Source: an uncultured Prochlorococcus sp. (GTDB lineage Bacteria; Cyanobacteriota; Cyanobacteriia; PCC-6307; Cyanobiaceae). From it: a DNA stretch of 36,042 bases. This document shows positions 25,619 through 35,844 of this stretch, in pieces; within the stretch, counting starts at the first letter, position 1, and every line of letters starts with the position of its first letter. The notes beneath the pieces are model-generated. The model made no database searches, was not told the origin of the DNA, and was given only the letters and a program-made list of their open reading frames with translations. The stretch spans positions 1-36,042 of the forward strand of contig NZ_CACMSM010000015.1 in NCBI RefSeq assembly GCF_902616385.1, in the 5' to 3' direction. Both the position numbers and the translations under genes were made by a program.

Positions 25619-27088
25619 CTATAAATCGGCAAAACCTTTTTTCTTTTTATTATTTTTTTGTTTTTTCATCGGTTTATTACCATTCATTCCTGGCATTCCA
25701 CCCATTGCTGGCATTCCGCCCATTCCTGGCATTCCGCCCATTCCTGGCATACCGCCCATTCCTGGCATACCGCCCATTCCTGGCATTCCTCCGTTCGACA
25801 TTTGTTTCATAAAGCCCCTCATTCTTTGAAAATCAGCTAATACTTTATCTACATCTTTTGCTTCATAACCGCTACCCTGAGCGATTCTTTGTCTTCTTGA
25901 AGGTTGAGCAGCAAGAACCTCAGGTTTTTGTTTTTCCTCAAGAGTCATTGATGAGATCATAGATTCTATTTTCTTAAGTTGATCCTCCCCATCTTTTATC
26001 ATCCCATCATCGATTTTATTCATTCCAGGAATCAATTTAATCAATCCACCAAGTGATCCCATCCTTTTAATTAATCTCATTTGCTTAACAAAATCATTAA
26101 AGTCAAAAGTTGCTTCTTGAAGTTTCTTTTGCATCGCTTCTGCATCAGCAAGTTCAACTTCTTTTTGGGCTTTTTCAACAAGTGTCAATACATCACCCAT
26201 GCCTAAAATTCTGCTAGCCATTCTCTCTGGATGGAATGGTTGCAGTGCCTCTATTTTTTCACCTACACCTATAAATTTGATTGGTTTACCACTTATTTTT
26301 CTTATTGATAAAGCAGCACCTCCTCTTGAGTCTCCATCTAACTTAGTTAATATCGCCCCTGAAATTCCTACTTTTTCATGAAATGACTTTGTTAAGTCCG
26401 CAGCTTCTTGCCCAATCATTGAATCAACAACGAGCAAAACTTCATCAGGGTTAGAAACTTCTTTTATTCGAACCATTTCACTCATCATGGAATCATCAAT
26501 TTGCAATCTTCCTGCGGTATCAATAATTATCGAATTAAAATCATTTTCTCTAGCAAAATTCAATGCTTCCTTCGCTATTTCTTCTGGTTTGCTATTTTTT
26601 TCTTTAGCTGAAAAAACTTCCAATTCATATTGACTTCCCAATGTTTTAAGCTGCTCTACAGCTGCTGGTCGATAAATATCTGCAGCAACCAAAAGAACTT
26701 TTTTATCTTTTTCTTTTAAATAAAGTCCTAATTTTCCTGTTGCAGTTGTTTTACCCGCTCCCTGAAGTCCAGCCATCAGAATGACTGTAGGACTATTTTC
26801 ATTTTCGTTTAATGGAGAATTTTCATTCCCCATAATTTTAATCAATTCTTTATTTACAACTTCTATAAATTTTTGACCTGGGTTTACACCCCTAACTACT
26901 TCTTCTCCTATAGCTTTATCTTTGACATCTGATATAAACTCTTTCACTACAGACAAACTAACATCTGCATCAAGGAGTGCTCTTTTAACCTCCTTCAATG
27001 CATCGTTAATATTATTTTCACTAATTTTTGCTTCGCCTCTTAAACCCTTTACTGCGTCTTCAAAGCGTGAAGAGAGTTCATCAAACAT
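25619..27088 (-). CDS. ffh: Signal recognition particle protein Ffh (SRP54)
   Basis: A 489-residue GTPase that binds signal sequences and 4.5S RNA and delivers nascent membrane proteins to FtsY. The N and G domains carry GLQGAGKT (107-114), DTAGR (190-194) and TKLDG (248-252); the methionine-rich M domain covers about 300-432. At the end are six tandem copies of a GGMPGM hexapeptide (433-468) followed by a lysine/asparagine-rich tail (469-489). The repeat lengthens the methionine-rich tail; repeat number is likely to vary between strains. The start is the ATG at 27088. ftn2 lies upstream, rpsP downstream. Confidence 0.96.
   Translation of the reverse strand: MFDELSSRFEDAVKGLRGEAKISENNINDALKEVKRALLDADVSLSVVKEFISDVKDKAIGEEVVRGVNPGQKFIEVVNKELIKIMGNENSPLNENENSPTVILMAGLQGAGKTTATGKLGLYLKEKDKKVLLVAADIYRPAAVEQLKTLGSQYELEVFSAKEKNSKPEEIAKEALNFARENDFNSIIIDTAGRLQIDDSMMSEMVRIKEVSNPDEVLLVVDSMIGQEAADLTKSFHEKVGISGAILTKLDGDSRGGAALSIRKISGKPIKFIGVGEKIEALQPFHPERMASRILGMGDVLTLVEKAQKEVELADAEAMQKKLQEATFDFNDFVKQMRLIKRMGSLGGLIKLIPGMNKIDDGMIKDGEDQLKKIESMISSMTLEEKQKPEVLAAQPSRRQRIAQGSGYEAKDVDKVLADFQRMRGFMKQMSNGGMPGMGGMPGMGGMPGMGGMPGMGGMPAMGGMPGMNGNKPMKKQKNNKKKKGFADL
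25685..25792 (-). repeat. 18-bp tandem repeat in ffh, six copies
   Basis: Six in-frame 18-bp units encode GGMPGM hexapeptides (one copy reads GGMPAM). Units differ by one or two bases, mostly at third codon positions. The repeat is coding and in frame, so changes in copy number would not break the gene. It is not a CRISPR array. Confidence 0.95.
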
Positions 27089-27135
27089 TATTAAAAAGTA
27101 ATTTTAATTATTATAGATGATCTTGAAGTTTGTAA

Positions 27136-29241
27136 TTACAAGCCGCTTACGAAATCAACCAATTTCCATGATTTATTTGAAAAACCTAAAATGTATTTAA
27201 CTTTAAGTGGACTCAATGATGTTTCGTTAACAAATTCTCCCGAATTCTTTATAATTCTCTCTAGATAACTTAATTCAACTAAAACAACTATCCGAGATGA
27301 AGTTTGTGATTCCAAATCAATCCTGAGTATTTGAGAATTAATTTCTTTATAAATTCCCTTTTTAACATCGTTCTGTCTTTCTTCGATTGTTCGAGCAATC
27401 AAACCTTTACTAACAATTTTAGAAAGATTAATTTCACTCTTTCCAGCTAAGTAATTACTCTTACTTAGAAGCCATCCATTAATTAAATTCTTAATATCTT
27501 CCAAAGCAGGTGATGGAGTATTAAGTTCTTTAAATTCATAGGATCTAATGGAAGTAGATTTCTCAGGAATAGAATTCAATTTGCTTGAAGGATTTTTTTT
27601 AATTTCTTGAATAATATCTTTCTCAATAATCTTTTGATTTTTATCTATGACAATTAAAGGTTTTTCAGAAATAGCTTCGTCCTGAGTTGATTTTTTTAAG
27701 TTATTTCTTAAAAATCCAACCCCAATACCAAATACAAATAAGATCAAAAAAGCATAAATGTAAAGCAAATAAGGTGACCGATTAATAATCTCTTTATTCT
27801 CCAAGAATTCCCCAAAACTAAACTTTAATTCAGCAATTTTTTCGATTAAAAAATTATAAAACTCTAATGGTTTTTTCTTAAAGTATTGCTCATTGAATTC
27901 GTTTTCTTTAACCTCAACCTTTTCAAAATCTTGTTTTATACCACCAGGCCAAGGTAATCTCCTTTCATCAATATTGCCTAATTTATTATCAAAATCTTCA
28001 GTGGTTCTTGAAAAGGATTCCTTCTCAATCCTTTGGTTTTGAAGATTAGACCTAATTGCAATTTTATTTGATTTCTTTTCTAATTTTTCAATAAATTCTT
28101 GAATTTCCCTATCTTCAAACCAAGAATCTAAATCTACCTCTTTTGAGTCAATGTCTCTATAACCAACTAAAACATCATTCTCTAACCAATTTTTACAGAA
28201 AATACATATCGCTTCTAACTTATTTCCAGGATAATTATTAAGCCAATCTCGTAGATTTTCATCAGAACTACTTGAAAACCTTGCAGAGGCCTGGTCAATA
28301 TCAGCTAAAAGCAAGTCTAAACAACCCACTAGAGGCATTGAATCAAGACCGGATAAATTTAGTTTCTTTAAAATTCTCCTCGCTTCAAATAATTTTTCTG
28401 GCTTTCTTCTAGAGAAACCAATAGCTGTTAAGGATAGAAAAGCTAAAAATCCTGCTTCTAATGATCCTCTTTTTTGCAACTCAAGAAACAAATCAATCTG
28501 TTCTTGCACTGTCAAAAATGGCTTAATTTGTTGAAAAAAAGCTTCAAACTCTTGCTGATTTAAATAATCTTTATATTCAGATTTATTACTACCTTCCAAA
28601 CCTCCTCTTTTGATTATTAAATTTTCCAACATACTTAACCCTTTTTTATGGGACTCTTGATCATTTAGATCCCTACTAAGAAGATCTAGGATTCTGTAAG
28701 GAAGCAACGCAAGCAAGTCTTCTTCAAGTTCTTTTCTTATATCTCCAAGCTTTCCCATTCTTTGGAGAAGTTGTATACCTTCATTTAAAAAGTCTGCCGC
28801 GTTCGAATAGGATCTAAGCTGTTGTTCTTGAATTGCTGAATCTCTAGCTGTTAAAGCCGCCAATAATGTTAAATCAGATTCTCTACTACTTCCTAAAGCT
28901 GGAGTTTGTGGGGGCTGCAATGCTTTTCTGGTGATTTTAAAAGCTTCTTTTGGTGAACCCGATTCCCAAAGAAGTATTAATCCTGCAACTTCTCTATTTG
29001 AGGAAAAATCCAATCCAGAATTCCCATTTAATAACAAATTTTCGTACTCTCTTCTGCTTTCTGGATCTGTAAGCAGATCGGCAGTGAGGCGTAGCAACTC
29101 AGATCTTTGGGTTAAAACTTCATAAGTAAAACCTTCATCGGGTGTTTTATCTAACCGCAATTGAAACGCCCTTAATATTTCCTCAGAAGTTGCAGAGGGG
29201 CTTACGCCAATTAAACGAAAATGGTCTAAAGGAAGTTCCAA
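27136..29241 (-). CDS. ftn2: Cell division protein Ftn2/ZipN (ARC6 homologue)
   Basis: A 701-residue cyanobacterial divisome protein, related to plastid ARC6, thought to tether FtsZ at the inner membrane. Residues 1-70 form a J-like domain (DHFRLIGVSPSATSEEILRAF) without an HPD motif. A long helical cytoplasmic region follows to about 485, then one membrane segment (490-510), a low-complexity linker, and a C-terminal ARC6-type domain (about 580-701) likely in the periplasm. The start is TTG at 29241, with AGGA about 8 bases upstream and a TAG six codons before it in frame. It is divergent from pdhA across 113 bases, and ffh follows 47 bases downstream. Confidence 0.9.
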   Translation of the reverse strand: MELPLDHFRLIGVSPSATSEEILRAFQLRLDKTPDEGFTYEVLTQRSELLRLTADLLTDPESRREYENLLLNGNSGLDFSSNREVAGLILLWESGSPKEAFKITRKALQPPQTPALGSSRESDLTLLAALTARDSAIQEQQLRSYSNAADFLNEGIQLLQRMGKLGDIRKELEEDLLALLPYRILDLLSRDLNDQESHKKGLSMLENLIIKRGGLEGSNKSEYKDYLNQQEFEAFFQQIKPFLTVQEQIDLFLELQKRGSLEAGFLAFLSLTAIGFSRRKPEKLFEARRILKKLNLSGLDSMPLVGCLDLLLADIDQASARFSSSSDENLRDWLNNYPGNKLEAICIFCKNWLENDVLVGYRDIDSKEVDLDSWFEDREIQEFIEKLEKKSNKIAIRSNLQNQRIEKESFSRTTEDFDNKLGNIDERRLPWPGGIKQDFEKVEVKENEFNEQYFKKKPLEFYNFLIEKIAELKFSFGEFLENKEIINRSPYLLYIYAFLILFVFGIGVGFLRNNLKKSTQDEAISEKPLIVIDKNQKIIEKDIIQEIKKNPSSKLNSIPEKSTSIRSYEFKELNTPSPALEDIKNLINGWLLSKSNYLAGKSEINLSKIVSKGLIARTIEERQNDVKKGIYKEINSQILRIDLESQTSSRIVVLVELSYLERIIKNSGEFVNETSLSPLKVKYILGFSNKSWKLVDFVSGL

Positions 29242-29354
29242 ACAAATATCCTATTGAAAATTCTTAGATAAATCTTATCAAGTTAAAAATTTTTTTCACA
29301 AGGTCTTACAGAGTTATTAAAAAAAATCATGAAAATCGCCCTTCACAGCTTAGA

Positions 29355-30428
29355 ATGTTAACAAATCAAAACTTCGTTAAGGTATTTTTCTTGGAAACAC
29401 ACGTAGAGAGAATTTCAAATCTTCAAGACAATAAAAAAGCCGAATTAGATCGAGAAACCGGATTATTTCTTTATGAAGACATGACGCTTGGTCGTAGATT
29501 TGAAGATAAGTGTGCAGAAATGTATTACAGGGGGAAAATGTTTGGTTTCGTTCATTTATATAACGGTCAAGAGGCTATAAGCACGGGAGTAATTGGCGCA
29601 ATGAAAAAGAAACATGATTGGTTTTGTAGTACCTATCGCGATCATGTTCATGCACTAAGTGCGGGGGTTCCCTCATTTGAAGTAATGAGTGAACTTTTTG
29701 GTAAAGCCACTGGTTGTAGCAAAGGCCGAGGTGGATCTATGCACTTATTTTCAAAAGAGCATCACTTACTAGGAGGATATGCATTTATTGGAGAAGGAAT
29801 TCCAGTTGCCTTAGGGGCCGCCTTTTCAAGTAAGTACAAAAAGGAAGTTACTGGTGAGAGTAATAGTGATGCAGTAACTGCAGCATTCTTTGGGGATGGG
29901 ACTTGCAATAATGGGCAGTTTTTTGAATGTTTAAATATGGCCCAGTTATGGAAATTACCCATAATTTTTGTTGTTGAAAATAATAAATGGGCTATTGGTA
30001 TGGCTCACGATAGAGCTACCAGTAATCCTGAAATCTGGAGAAAAGCGTCTGCTTTTGGTATGCACGGCGAGGAAGTTGATGGAATGGATGTATTGGCAGT
30101 TAGAGGAGCTGCACAAAGAGCAATAGAGCGCGCTAGAGCAGGAGAAGGTCCCACACTTTTAGAATGTTTGACTTATAGATATAGAGGACATTCTCTTGCT
30201 GATCCAGATGAATTAAGGTCAGAAAAGGAGAAAGAGTTTTGGGGGAAAAGAGATCCTATTAAGAAATTAGCGAAAGAAATTATTGACGGTAAATTAGCAA
30301 CGGAAGAAGAATTAAAAATTATTGAAAAGAAAATTGATGCAGAAATATCGGAGTCAGTTAAAAATGCTATTGAAGCGCCCGAACCCCCTTCAGAAGAATT
30401 AACTAAATATATTTGGGCAGAAGATTAA
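29355..30428 (+). CDS. pdhA: Pyruvate dehydrogenase E1 component, alpha subunit
   Basis: With PdhB it decarboxylates pyruvate using thiamine diphosphate and passes the acetyl group to E2. It has 357 residues from the ATG at 29355. The cofactor motif runs from GDG (180-182) to NN (209-210), with [10 protein letters not shown] between. Other family segments are GGSMH (126-130), GEGIP (146-150) and [11 protein letters not shown] in the phosphorylation-loop region. The first 12 residues ([12 protein letters not shown]) look unlike the family; a TTG at codon 13 (29391) with AAGG just upstream is a credible alternative start. It ends one base before the sigma factor gene on the other strand. Confidence 0.95.
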   Translation: MLTNQNFVKVFFLETHVERISNLQDNKKAELDRETGLFLYEDMTLGRRFEDKCAEMYYRGKMFGFVHLYNGQEAISTGVIGAMKKKHDWFCSTYRDHVHALSAGVPSFEVMSELFGKATGCSKGRGGSMHLFSKEHHLLGGYAFIGEGIPVALGAAFSSKYKKEVTGESNSDAVTAAFFGDGTCNNGQFFECLNMAQLWKLPIIFVVENNKWAIGMAHDRATSNPEIWRKASAFGMHGEEVDGMDVLAVRGAAQRAIERARAGEGPTLLECLTYRYRGHSLADPDELRSEKEKEFWGKRDPIKKLAKEIIDGKLATEEELKIIEKKIDAEISESVKNAIEAPEPPSEELTKYIWAED

Positions 30429-30429
30429 A

Positions 30430-31371
30430 TTAAATACCACTAGGCAATTTTCTAGTTAAATTTCTTAATTTCCTTAGTGCTTTAAGTTCAACTTGTCTAA
30501 CTCTCTCTCTAGAAACTTCTAATAATCTTCCAATTTCAGCAAGTGTATGTCTTTCATTTGCATCAAGTCCAAACCTTAATTTGAGAACATGTTGTTCTTG
30601 CTCGCTTAAGTGACTTAGCCACTTACCAAGTTGCTCTTGATACATTTTTTGTTCAACTTGATCTAAAGGTTCTTCATTGTTACTATCTGCAATTAAATCA
30701 CCTAAAAAACTCCTACCGTCATCACCATTTACTGGAGCATCTAAACTACTCGTCGATAAGGCTTGTCTCAAAACTGAATCCAATTCTTCTACATCAATTT
30801 CCATCGCCTCTGCAATTTCAATCCTGCTTGGCATTGCACCAAGTTTATGAGCCAAATCTCTACTAACTTTTCTAATAGAAGCTAACCTTTCACTTAAGTG
30901 AACAGGTAAACGGATTGTTCTTGATTGACATGCAATTGCTCTTGTCATACTTTGTCTAATCCACCAAAAAGCATAAGTAGAAAATTTATATCCCCTTGTC
31001 GGATCAAATTTTTCAACAGCCCTTTCCAACCCAAGAGAACCTTCTTGAACTAAATCAAGAAGTTCCAGTCCTTTACCTTGATATTTTTTTGCCACACTGA
31101 CAACTAATCTTAAATTAGCTTTCATCATTCTCTCTTTAGCTCTTCGACCTATTTTTATTGTTCTTTTTTGCTGAGTTGTAAATTCATTAATCTTTTCATT
31201 TAGTTGTCCATCTTCTGTAAGAATCATCATTTTTTGGACTTGATTGCCCAACTCGATCTCCTCGGCAGGTGTTAATAAAGGAACTCTACCTATATTTTGC
31301 AAATACCAGCTGATTGGATCATTACTCCTCCTTTTAGGTTGTTCTGCTTGTGCTGGAGATGATGTAACCAT
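30430..31371 (-). CDS. Group 2 RNA polymerase sigma-70 factor
   Basis: A 313-residue sigma factor. It lacks the long region 1.1 of the primary sigma but has region 1.2 (NDPISWYLQNIGRVPLLTPAEEIELG, seen at about 17-42), regions 2.1-2.4 (about 81-151, with YAFWWIRQSMTRAI), region 3 (159-235) and the region 4.2 helix-turn-helix (TLAEIGRLLEVSRERVRQVE). That makes it a group 2, non-essential-type sigma of the kind cyanobacteria use for light, stress or nutrient responses. Which group 2 paralogue it is cannot be told from the window. The start is the ATG at 31371. A weak LexA-like sequence lies about 85 bases upstream. Confidence 0.93.
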   Translation of the reverse strand: MVTSSPAQAEQPKRRSNDPISWYLQNIGRVPLLTPAEEIELGNQVQKMMILTEDGQLNEKINEFTTQQKRTIKIGRRAKERMMKANLRLVVSVAKKYQGKGLELLDLVQEGSLGLERAVEKFDPTRGYKFSTYAFWWIRQSMTRAIACQSRTIRLPVHLSERLASIRKVSRDLAHKLGAMPSRIEIAEAMEIDVEELDSVLRQALSTSSLDAPVNGDDGRSFLGDLIADSNNEEPLDQVEQKMYQEQLGKWLSHLSEQEQHVLKLRFGLDANERHTLAEIGRLLEVSRERVRQVELKALRKLRNLTRKLPSGI

Positions 31372-31509
31372 TTTTTGACCTTTTAGGTATTAAAACTTTC
31401 CTACATTTTTAAAGAAATAGCCAAATATTTAATGTACGCTTCAGATTTCGAGTAATATTTGTACACTTATGTGTTTAAAACTATAAATAACTCTCTTAAA
31501 TTGTTTCTT

Positions 31510-33075
31510 TCAAGATATTTGTCTCATTTTTAAATTTCTCATTAATTTTGATAATTCGTCACCAATAGCAGAAGCATTTGACCCTTTTTTGCATTTTGAT
31601 GCGGCAAATGAATGCAACAGTACGTATTTTGCAAAAAAATCTGTTGTTATATTTCTACAAAAAGTTAAATCAATAGCAGAACTACCAGCTATAAATCCAG
31701 ATAAAAGATCACCCAATCCAGCTCTAGCTGTCTGAGAATCTGTTCCAAACAGCTGCCAAACTTTTTTATTATCAGCAACTATGCTATTAGCTCCCTTTAA
31801 CAAAACACTTATGTTAAATTCTTGCGCGGCATTAAGAGCTTTTTCAACATTAGTCTCGCATTTAATATTAGGGAATAACCTCGAAAATTCTTTGCTATGA
31901 GGTGTTATCCATGTCTTAAATCTTCTCTCTAAGAAGAATTTTGAACATAATTTAGATTCTGAAATTCTATTAAGTGCATCCGCATCCAAGATCAATAATC
32001 CTTCAAAACCAGTGAGAATGTCTTTTGCTTTTTGCCAATCATCATTATCAATTCCTATTCCTGGGCCGACAGCTACTGAATCAAATGCACTTAAATCAAT
32101 ATTTTTTAATGCACTAAATAAAGATGCATTTCCATTTTGATTAGATTGCATCGTATCCTTTAAAACTATTTCTGGAGCAACTTGCCAAATAGATTCAGCA
32201 ACTAACTCAGGCAAGACAGCCGAGATATAGCCTGCTCCACTTGATATCGCCCCTTTTAATGCTAAGTATGCAGCACCAGGATATTTTTCACTTCCAGCTA
32301 TTAATAATGTTCTACCTCTTTTATATTTGTTGGAATTTCTTGGTAAAGAAGGTAAATCAATATTTTTTAAATCTTTGTAAGAAACCTTAAAAATCTTTTT
32401 ATCAACTTTGGAAAGTATATTAATAGGCACCCCTACATCTATATGGTGCAATTCTCCAATAAAAGGTAATGCAGAATCTTGCATCAACCCAATCTTATTA
32501 AGACCAATTGCCAAGGTATGGTCTGCCTTTACTGCGTTATCTAAAAAAGGCTCTCCTTTATCAGGACATAATCCTGTTGGAATATCAATACTTATTATCT
32601 TGCCATGTTTGTTATGAAATTTTTGATTAAAAAGTTTAATTAATTTATTATCAACTTTTCTTGTTTGATTATTACCAAAAACCGCATCAATCCAAAGTTC
32701 TTTTCCATTTGCATCAGGGGGCTCTACTAATTTTGTGACACCAATAGATGTAAGATAATTAAGGTGGTTATTTGTTAATGTTTTTTTTATGGGAAATGGA
32801 CACCATACCTTTACTAAAAAACCTTTCAAAAAAAGCTCTCTAGCTATTACTGCACCATCCCCACCATTATGCCCAGGACCTATAAAAACAATTATTCCAT
32901 ACTTTAGAAGAGGTTTCCTTTTCAAGAGCCATCTACTAATTTGAATACCTGCTTTTTCCATCAATGCTTCTTGAGGCATTCCATCAGAAAACATTTCTTT
33001 CTCTAATATCAACATTTGCTTTGAATCAACAATTAAATGTTTAGAGTCAATTGTTGGCCATACAATTTCGTTCAT
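31510..33075 (-). CDS. nnr: Bifunctional NAD(P)HX epimerase/dehydratase
   Basis: A 521-residue repair enzyme that returns hydrated NADH and NADPH to usable form. The N-terminal YjeF_N epimerase half (about 1-220) has GPGHNGGDG (66-74) and DIPTGL (164-169). The C-terminal carbohydrate-kinase-fold dehydratase half (about 235-521) has VGPGIG (336-341), LDADALN (363-369), TPHSKEFSRL (391-400) and GLGD (453-456), whose Asp is the expected catalytic base; many homologues have GTGD or GSGD. The start is the ATG at 33075, divergent from mnmA across 45 bases. The sigma factor gene follows after 138 bases. Confidence 0.93.
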   Translation of the reverse strand: MNEIVWPTIDSKHLIVDSKQMLILEKEMFSDGMPQEALMEKAGIQISRWLLKRKPLLKYGIIVFIGPGHNGGDGAVIARELFLKGFLVKVWCPFPIKKTLTNNHLNYLTSIGVTKLVEPPDANGKELWIDAVFGNNQTRKVDNKLIKLFNQKFHNKHGKIISIDIPTGLCPDKGEPFLDNAVKADHTLAIGLNKIGLMQDSALPFIGELHHIDVGVPINILSKVDKKIFKVSYKDLKNIDLPSLPRNSNKYKRGRTLLIAGSEKYPGAAYLALKGAISSGAGYISAVLPELVAESIWQVAPEIVLKDTMQSNQNGNASLFSALKNIDLSAFDSVAVGPGIGIDNDDWQKAKDILTGFEGLLILDADALNRISESKLCSKFFLERRFKTWITPHSKEFSRLFPNIKCETNVEKALNAAQEFNISVLLKGANSIVADNKKVWQLFGTDSQTARAGLGDLLSGFIAGSSAIDLTFCRNITTDFFAKYVLLHSFAASKCKKGSNASAIGDELSKLMRNLKMRQIS

Positions 33076-33120
33076 AATTAGTACAAAGCAATTGAAGTAC
33101 TGTTCAAAATTTCAACTTCC

Positions 33121-34278
33121 ATGTTAAAGACACAAAAGGATAAAAAATTAGAGAACTTTTTTTCTTCTAATGATAAAACTAAAAAGAAGAAAAATATAAT
33201 TGTAGGTCTTTCTGGTGGCGTAGATAGTTCCCTTTCAGCTGCTCTTCTTGTAGAAAGAGGCTGGAATGTTGAGGGACTTACTCTTTGGCTAATGAAAGGA
33301 CAAGGCTCCTGTTGTTCTGAAGGATTAGTAGATGCTGCTGGCCTTTGTGAAGATTTGGGAATTAGTCATAAAATAATAGACTCAAGAGAAATTTTCGAAA
33401 GAGAAGTAATTAAAAAAACTACTGAAAGCTACGAAAAAGGATTCACTCCACTTCCATGTTCGATGTGTAATAAGAATGTGAAGTTTGAAGAGATGCTTAA
33501 TTACGCAATAAACAAAAAAGACTTTACTCGTATTGCGACCGGACATTATGCAAGGATAAAAAAATCATCTTATGCTGAAACACTTGATTGCAAGAGCTTT
33601 GTATTTAAGGACTTCCTTCTTCTAAGAGGTGCTGACGAAAACAAAGACCAAAGTTATTTTCTTTATTCTCTTTCACAAGAAGTACTGAGCAGATTAGAAT
33701 TTCCTCTTGGTGAAATGAAAAAAGAAGAAACAAGAAAGGAAGCCCTGAGATTAGGCCTCAGAACTGCTCAAAAACCAGAAAGTCAAGATTTATGTTTAGT
33801 TGAGCATTATGGATCAATGCAGATATTTATCGATAAACACATTGAACCCAAAAAAGGAGAAATTGTGCATGTAAATGGGAAAGTCCTTGGAACGCACAAT
33901 GGTATTCAGCACTTTACGGTAGGTCAAAGGAAAGGGTTAGGCATTGCTTGGCCAGAACCATTATATGTAAAAAGTTTAGACAGGTTAAAAAACATAGTTT
34001 ACGTAGCAGATAAAAGTGATCTACTTAAAAGGGAGGCAATAATTAGGAAGGTTAACTGGGTTTCAATCGAAGAACCTAAGCAAGAGATACAAGTAGAAGC
34101 ACAAATCAGATATAGAAGTCATCCAGTAAAAGGAACTTTAATCCCTTTGAAAAATTTTGATAATCCAACTAAAACGTTTAAATTAATATTTGATGAAAGT
34201 CAAAGTTCGGTAACACCTGGACAAGCTGCTGTTTTTTATAAAGGAGAAATTTTATTAGGTGGCGGATTAATTAATTAA
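33121..34278 (+). CDS. mnmA: tRNA-specific 2-thiouridylase MnmA
   Basis: A 385-residue enzyme that puts sulfur on U34 of tRNA-Lys, -Glu and -Gln. The ATP PP-loop SGGVDSS is at 31-37. The catalytic cysteines are Cys116 in MCNKNVKF and Cys225 in SQDLC, as in E. coli Cys102 and Cys199. The C-terminal part has [18 protein letters not shown] and the beta barrel ending in [10 protein letters not shown]. An extra GSCCSE (62-67) is also present. The ATG at 33121 begins a basic leader of about 25 residues before the core. The last 8 bases overlap the end of lnt on the other strand. Confidence 0.96.
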   Translation: MLKTQKDKKLENFFSSNDKTKKKKNIIVGLSGGVDSSLSAALLVERGWNVEGLTLWLMKGQGSCCSEGLVDAAGLCEDLGISHKIIDSREIFEREVIKKTTESYEKGFTPLPCSMCNKNVKFEEMLNYAINKKDFTRIATGHYARIKKSSYAETLDCKSFVFKDFLLLRGADENKDQSYFLYSLSQEVLSRLEFPLGEMKKEETRKEALRLGLRTAQKPESQDLCLVEHYGSMQIFIDKHIEPKKGEIVHVNGKVLGTHNGIQHFTVGQRKGLGIAWPEPLYVKSLDRLKNIVYVADKSDLLKREAIIRKVNWVSIEEPKQEIQVEAQIRYRSHPVKGTLIPLKNFDNPTKTFKLIFDESQSSVTPGQAAVFYKGEILLGGGLIN

Positions 34279-35758
34279 TTTTCCAAAAGAAATTTAATCC
34301 CATAAAAAATATAAACAATAACAAAATAGGTTTATCTCCAAATTTTGTATAGAAGGTCTTGTCGTATGAAAAATTGGGGAAAACTACTTTATTTTGCTCC
34401 ACATTTAAATCTAGAAGTTGTATTATTTTCCCATCATCGTTAACTAAACCCGAAGGACCAGTGTTTGATACAAGTAGATTATCTTTTTTATTTTCTATAC
34501 TTCTCAATCTTGCCAAAGACAGGAATTGATTATAAAGCTTTGTTGGATAGGGATCTAAATTAGCTGCAGTTATTATTAGTTTTGCACCGCTATTAATAGC
34601 CTTTCTTATTTTCAAGCCATCACTAATTTCATAACAAATAGCCACTGCTAGAGGTTGTGTAAATTTAGGATCAAACAATCTTGAATCAGAGCCAGATTGA
34701 ACCCCTCCTACAGCAGATAATCCTTTTGAAAAACTATCTAAAAATCTAGGTGTTTTTTCACCTAATGGAACAAGTCTATGTTTATCTATAGATGATGTAA
34801 AAGATTTATCTCCAATTTGAAATCCAAGTAAAGAACTTCTTAACTCATTATTAGAATTTCTGAAACCTCCTGCCAAGGTATTAAGCTTAAAGCCTTTAGA
34901 TAAATAAAAATTACTATTTAAAGTTCCTTCAGGAGCAACAAGAAGTTTCACTTTGTTTGATAAAGCATACTTTTGAGCGGTAGATAGCTTTTCTTTAATA
35001 AATTCATCATTTATTTTTAATTTTTCTCTTGTTGGGAGGTTGGTTTGCCAAATAGCCACAGGATATTCATAATTTCTTTTAATTGGAGTTGTTAAACCTC
35101 CAAATAGATGTAAGAAAAAAATAATAAAAAGTCCGTAAATAAATATTTTTTTAAAGTGAAGTTTTCTTTCCCATCTACCTTGAATATAAAAAATCCAAAA
35201 TCCAATCAATATTTGTAATACGCATAAACCACTTGCACCAATCCATCTTGCTAAACCAGCAAGATAAATATCACCTGGGATAAGACTCTCTCCTAAACCT
35301 ATCCAAAAAAAAGGTGTTTGAGAAAGTATCAATTCACCAATACCCCAAGTCAAAGATAAAAAAATTACTTTTACTGTTAAAGATAATATTTTCATTTTGA
35401 AAACATCTTCTTTCCAGAGAATAATTTCAACAAACCAACCCCATAAATAAACTAATAACCCACCCAGAAAAGCACAAAATAATAATATTGAAATGGTGAT
35501 TATTAAACTTGCAAGCCATGAAAAACCTAGCCATGTTAGTGGATGAAGATCATAAAGCCAAGAATGACTTATCAAGATAAAGAAAAAACCCCAACAAAAA
35601 TTTGCTATTCTCCTCTCACTTCCCTTCCATAAAATAAATAATGATATCGGCATAAAAATCAGCCAAAAATGAGTTGAAACTGAAATTCCCCCTAAAATCC
35701 CTCCTAAACAAGGGTAAAAATATTGTCTTAGACTTTTAATTTGAGTTGGGATTAACAA
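34271..35758 (-). CDS. lnt: Apolipoprotein N-acyltransferase
   Basis: A 495-residue inner-membrane enzyme adding the third acyl chain to lipoproteins. The N-terminal 220 residues hold about seven membrane segments. The nitrilase-fold domain (about 232-475) shows a catalytic triad: Glu277 in VAPEG, Lys326 in [10 protein letters not shown] and Cys375 in AICYE. A last membrane segment ([14 protein letters not shown]) closes the protein. The start is TTG at 35758: a stop lies six codons upstream and the first ATG inside is at codon 36, after the first membrane segment begins. It is divergent from the secreted-protein gene and overlaps mnmA by 8 bases. Confidence 0.94.
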   Translation of the reverse strand: MLIPTQIKSLRQYFYPCLGGILGGISVSTHFWLIFMPISLFILWKGSERRIANFCWGFFFILISHSWLYDLHPLTWLGFSWLASLIITISILLFCAFLGGLLVYLWGWFVEIILWKEDVFKMKILSLTVKVIFLSLTWGIGELILSQTPFFWIGLGESLIPGDIYLAGLARWIGASGLCVLQILIGFWIFYIQGRWERKLHFKKIFIYGLFIIFFLHLFGGLTTPIKRNYEYPVAIWQTNLPTREKLKINDEFIKEKLSTAQKYALSNKVKLLVAPEGTLNSNFYLSKGFKLNTLAGGFRNSNNELRSSLLGFQIGDKSFTSSIDKHRLVPLGEKTPRFLDSFSKGLSAVGGVQSGSDSRLFDPKFTQPLAVAICYEISDGLKIRKAINSGAKLIITAANLDPYPTKLYNQFLSLARLRSIENKKDNLLVSNTGPSGLVNDDGKIIQLLDLNVEQNKVVFPNFSYDKTFYTKFGDKPILLLFIFFMGLNFFWKIN

Positions 35759-35844
35759 TCTGTAATTACGAAATTAAATATATAATCACCCATTTATTGT
35801 ACCTTCATTCTGTAGACTAGGTTTTAGTAACTTTCAAAATTTAA

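Noticed and set aside
25658-25840. Plus-strand His/Ser-rich repeat protein
   Set aside because: It is the antisense of the Ffh GGMPGM repeat; repetitive only because the real gene is.
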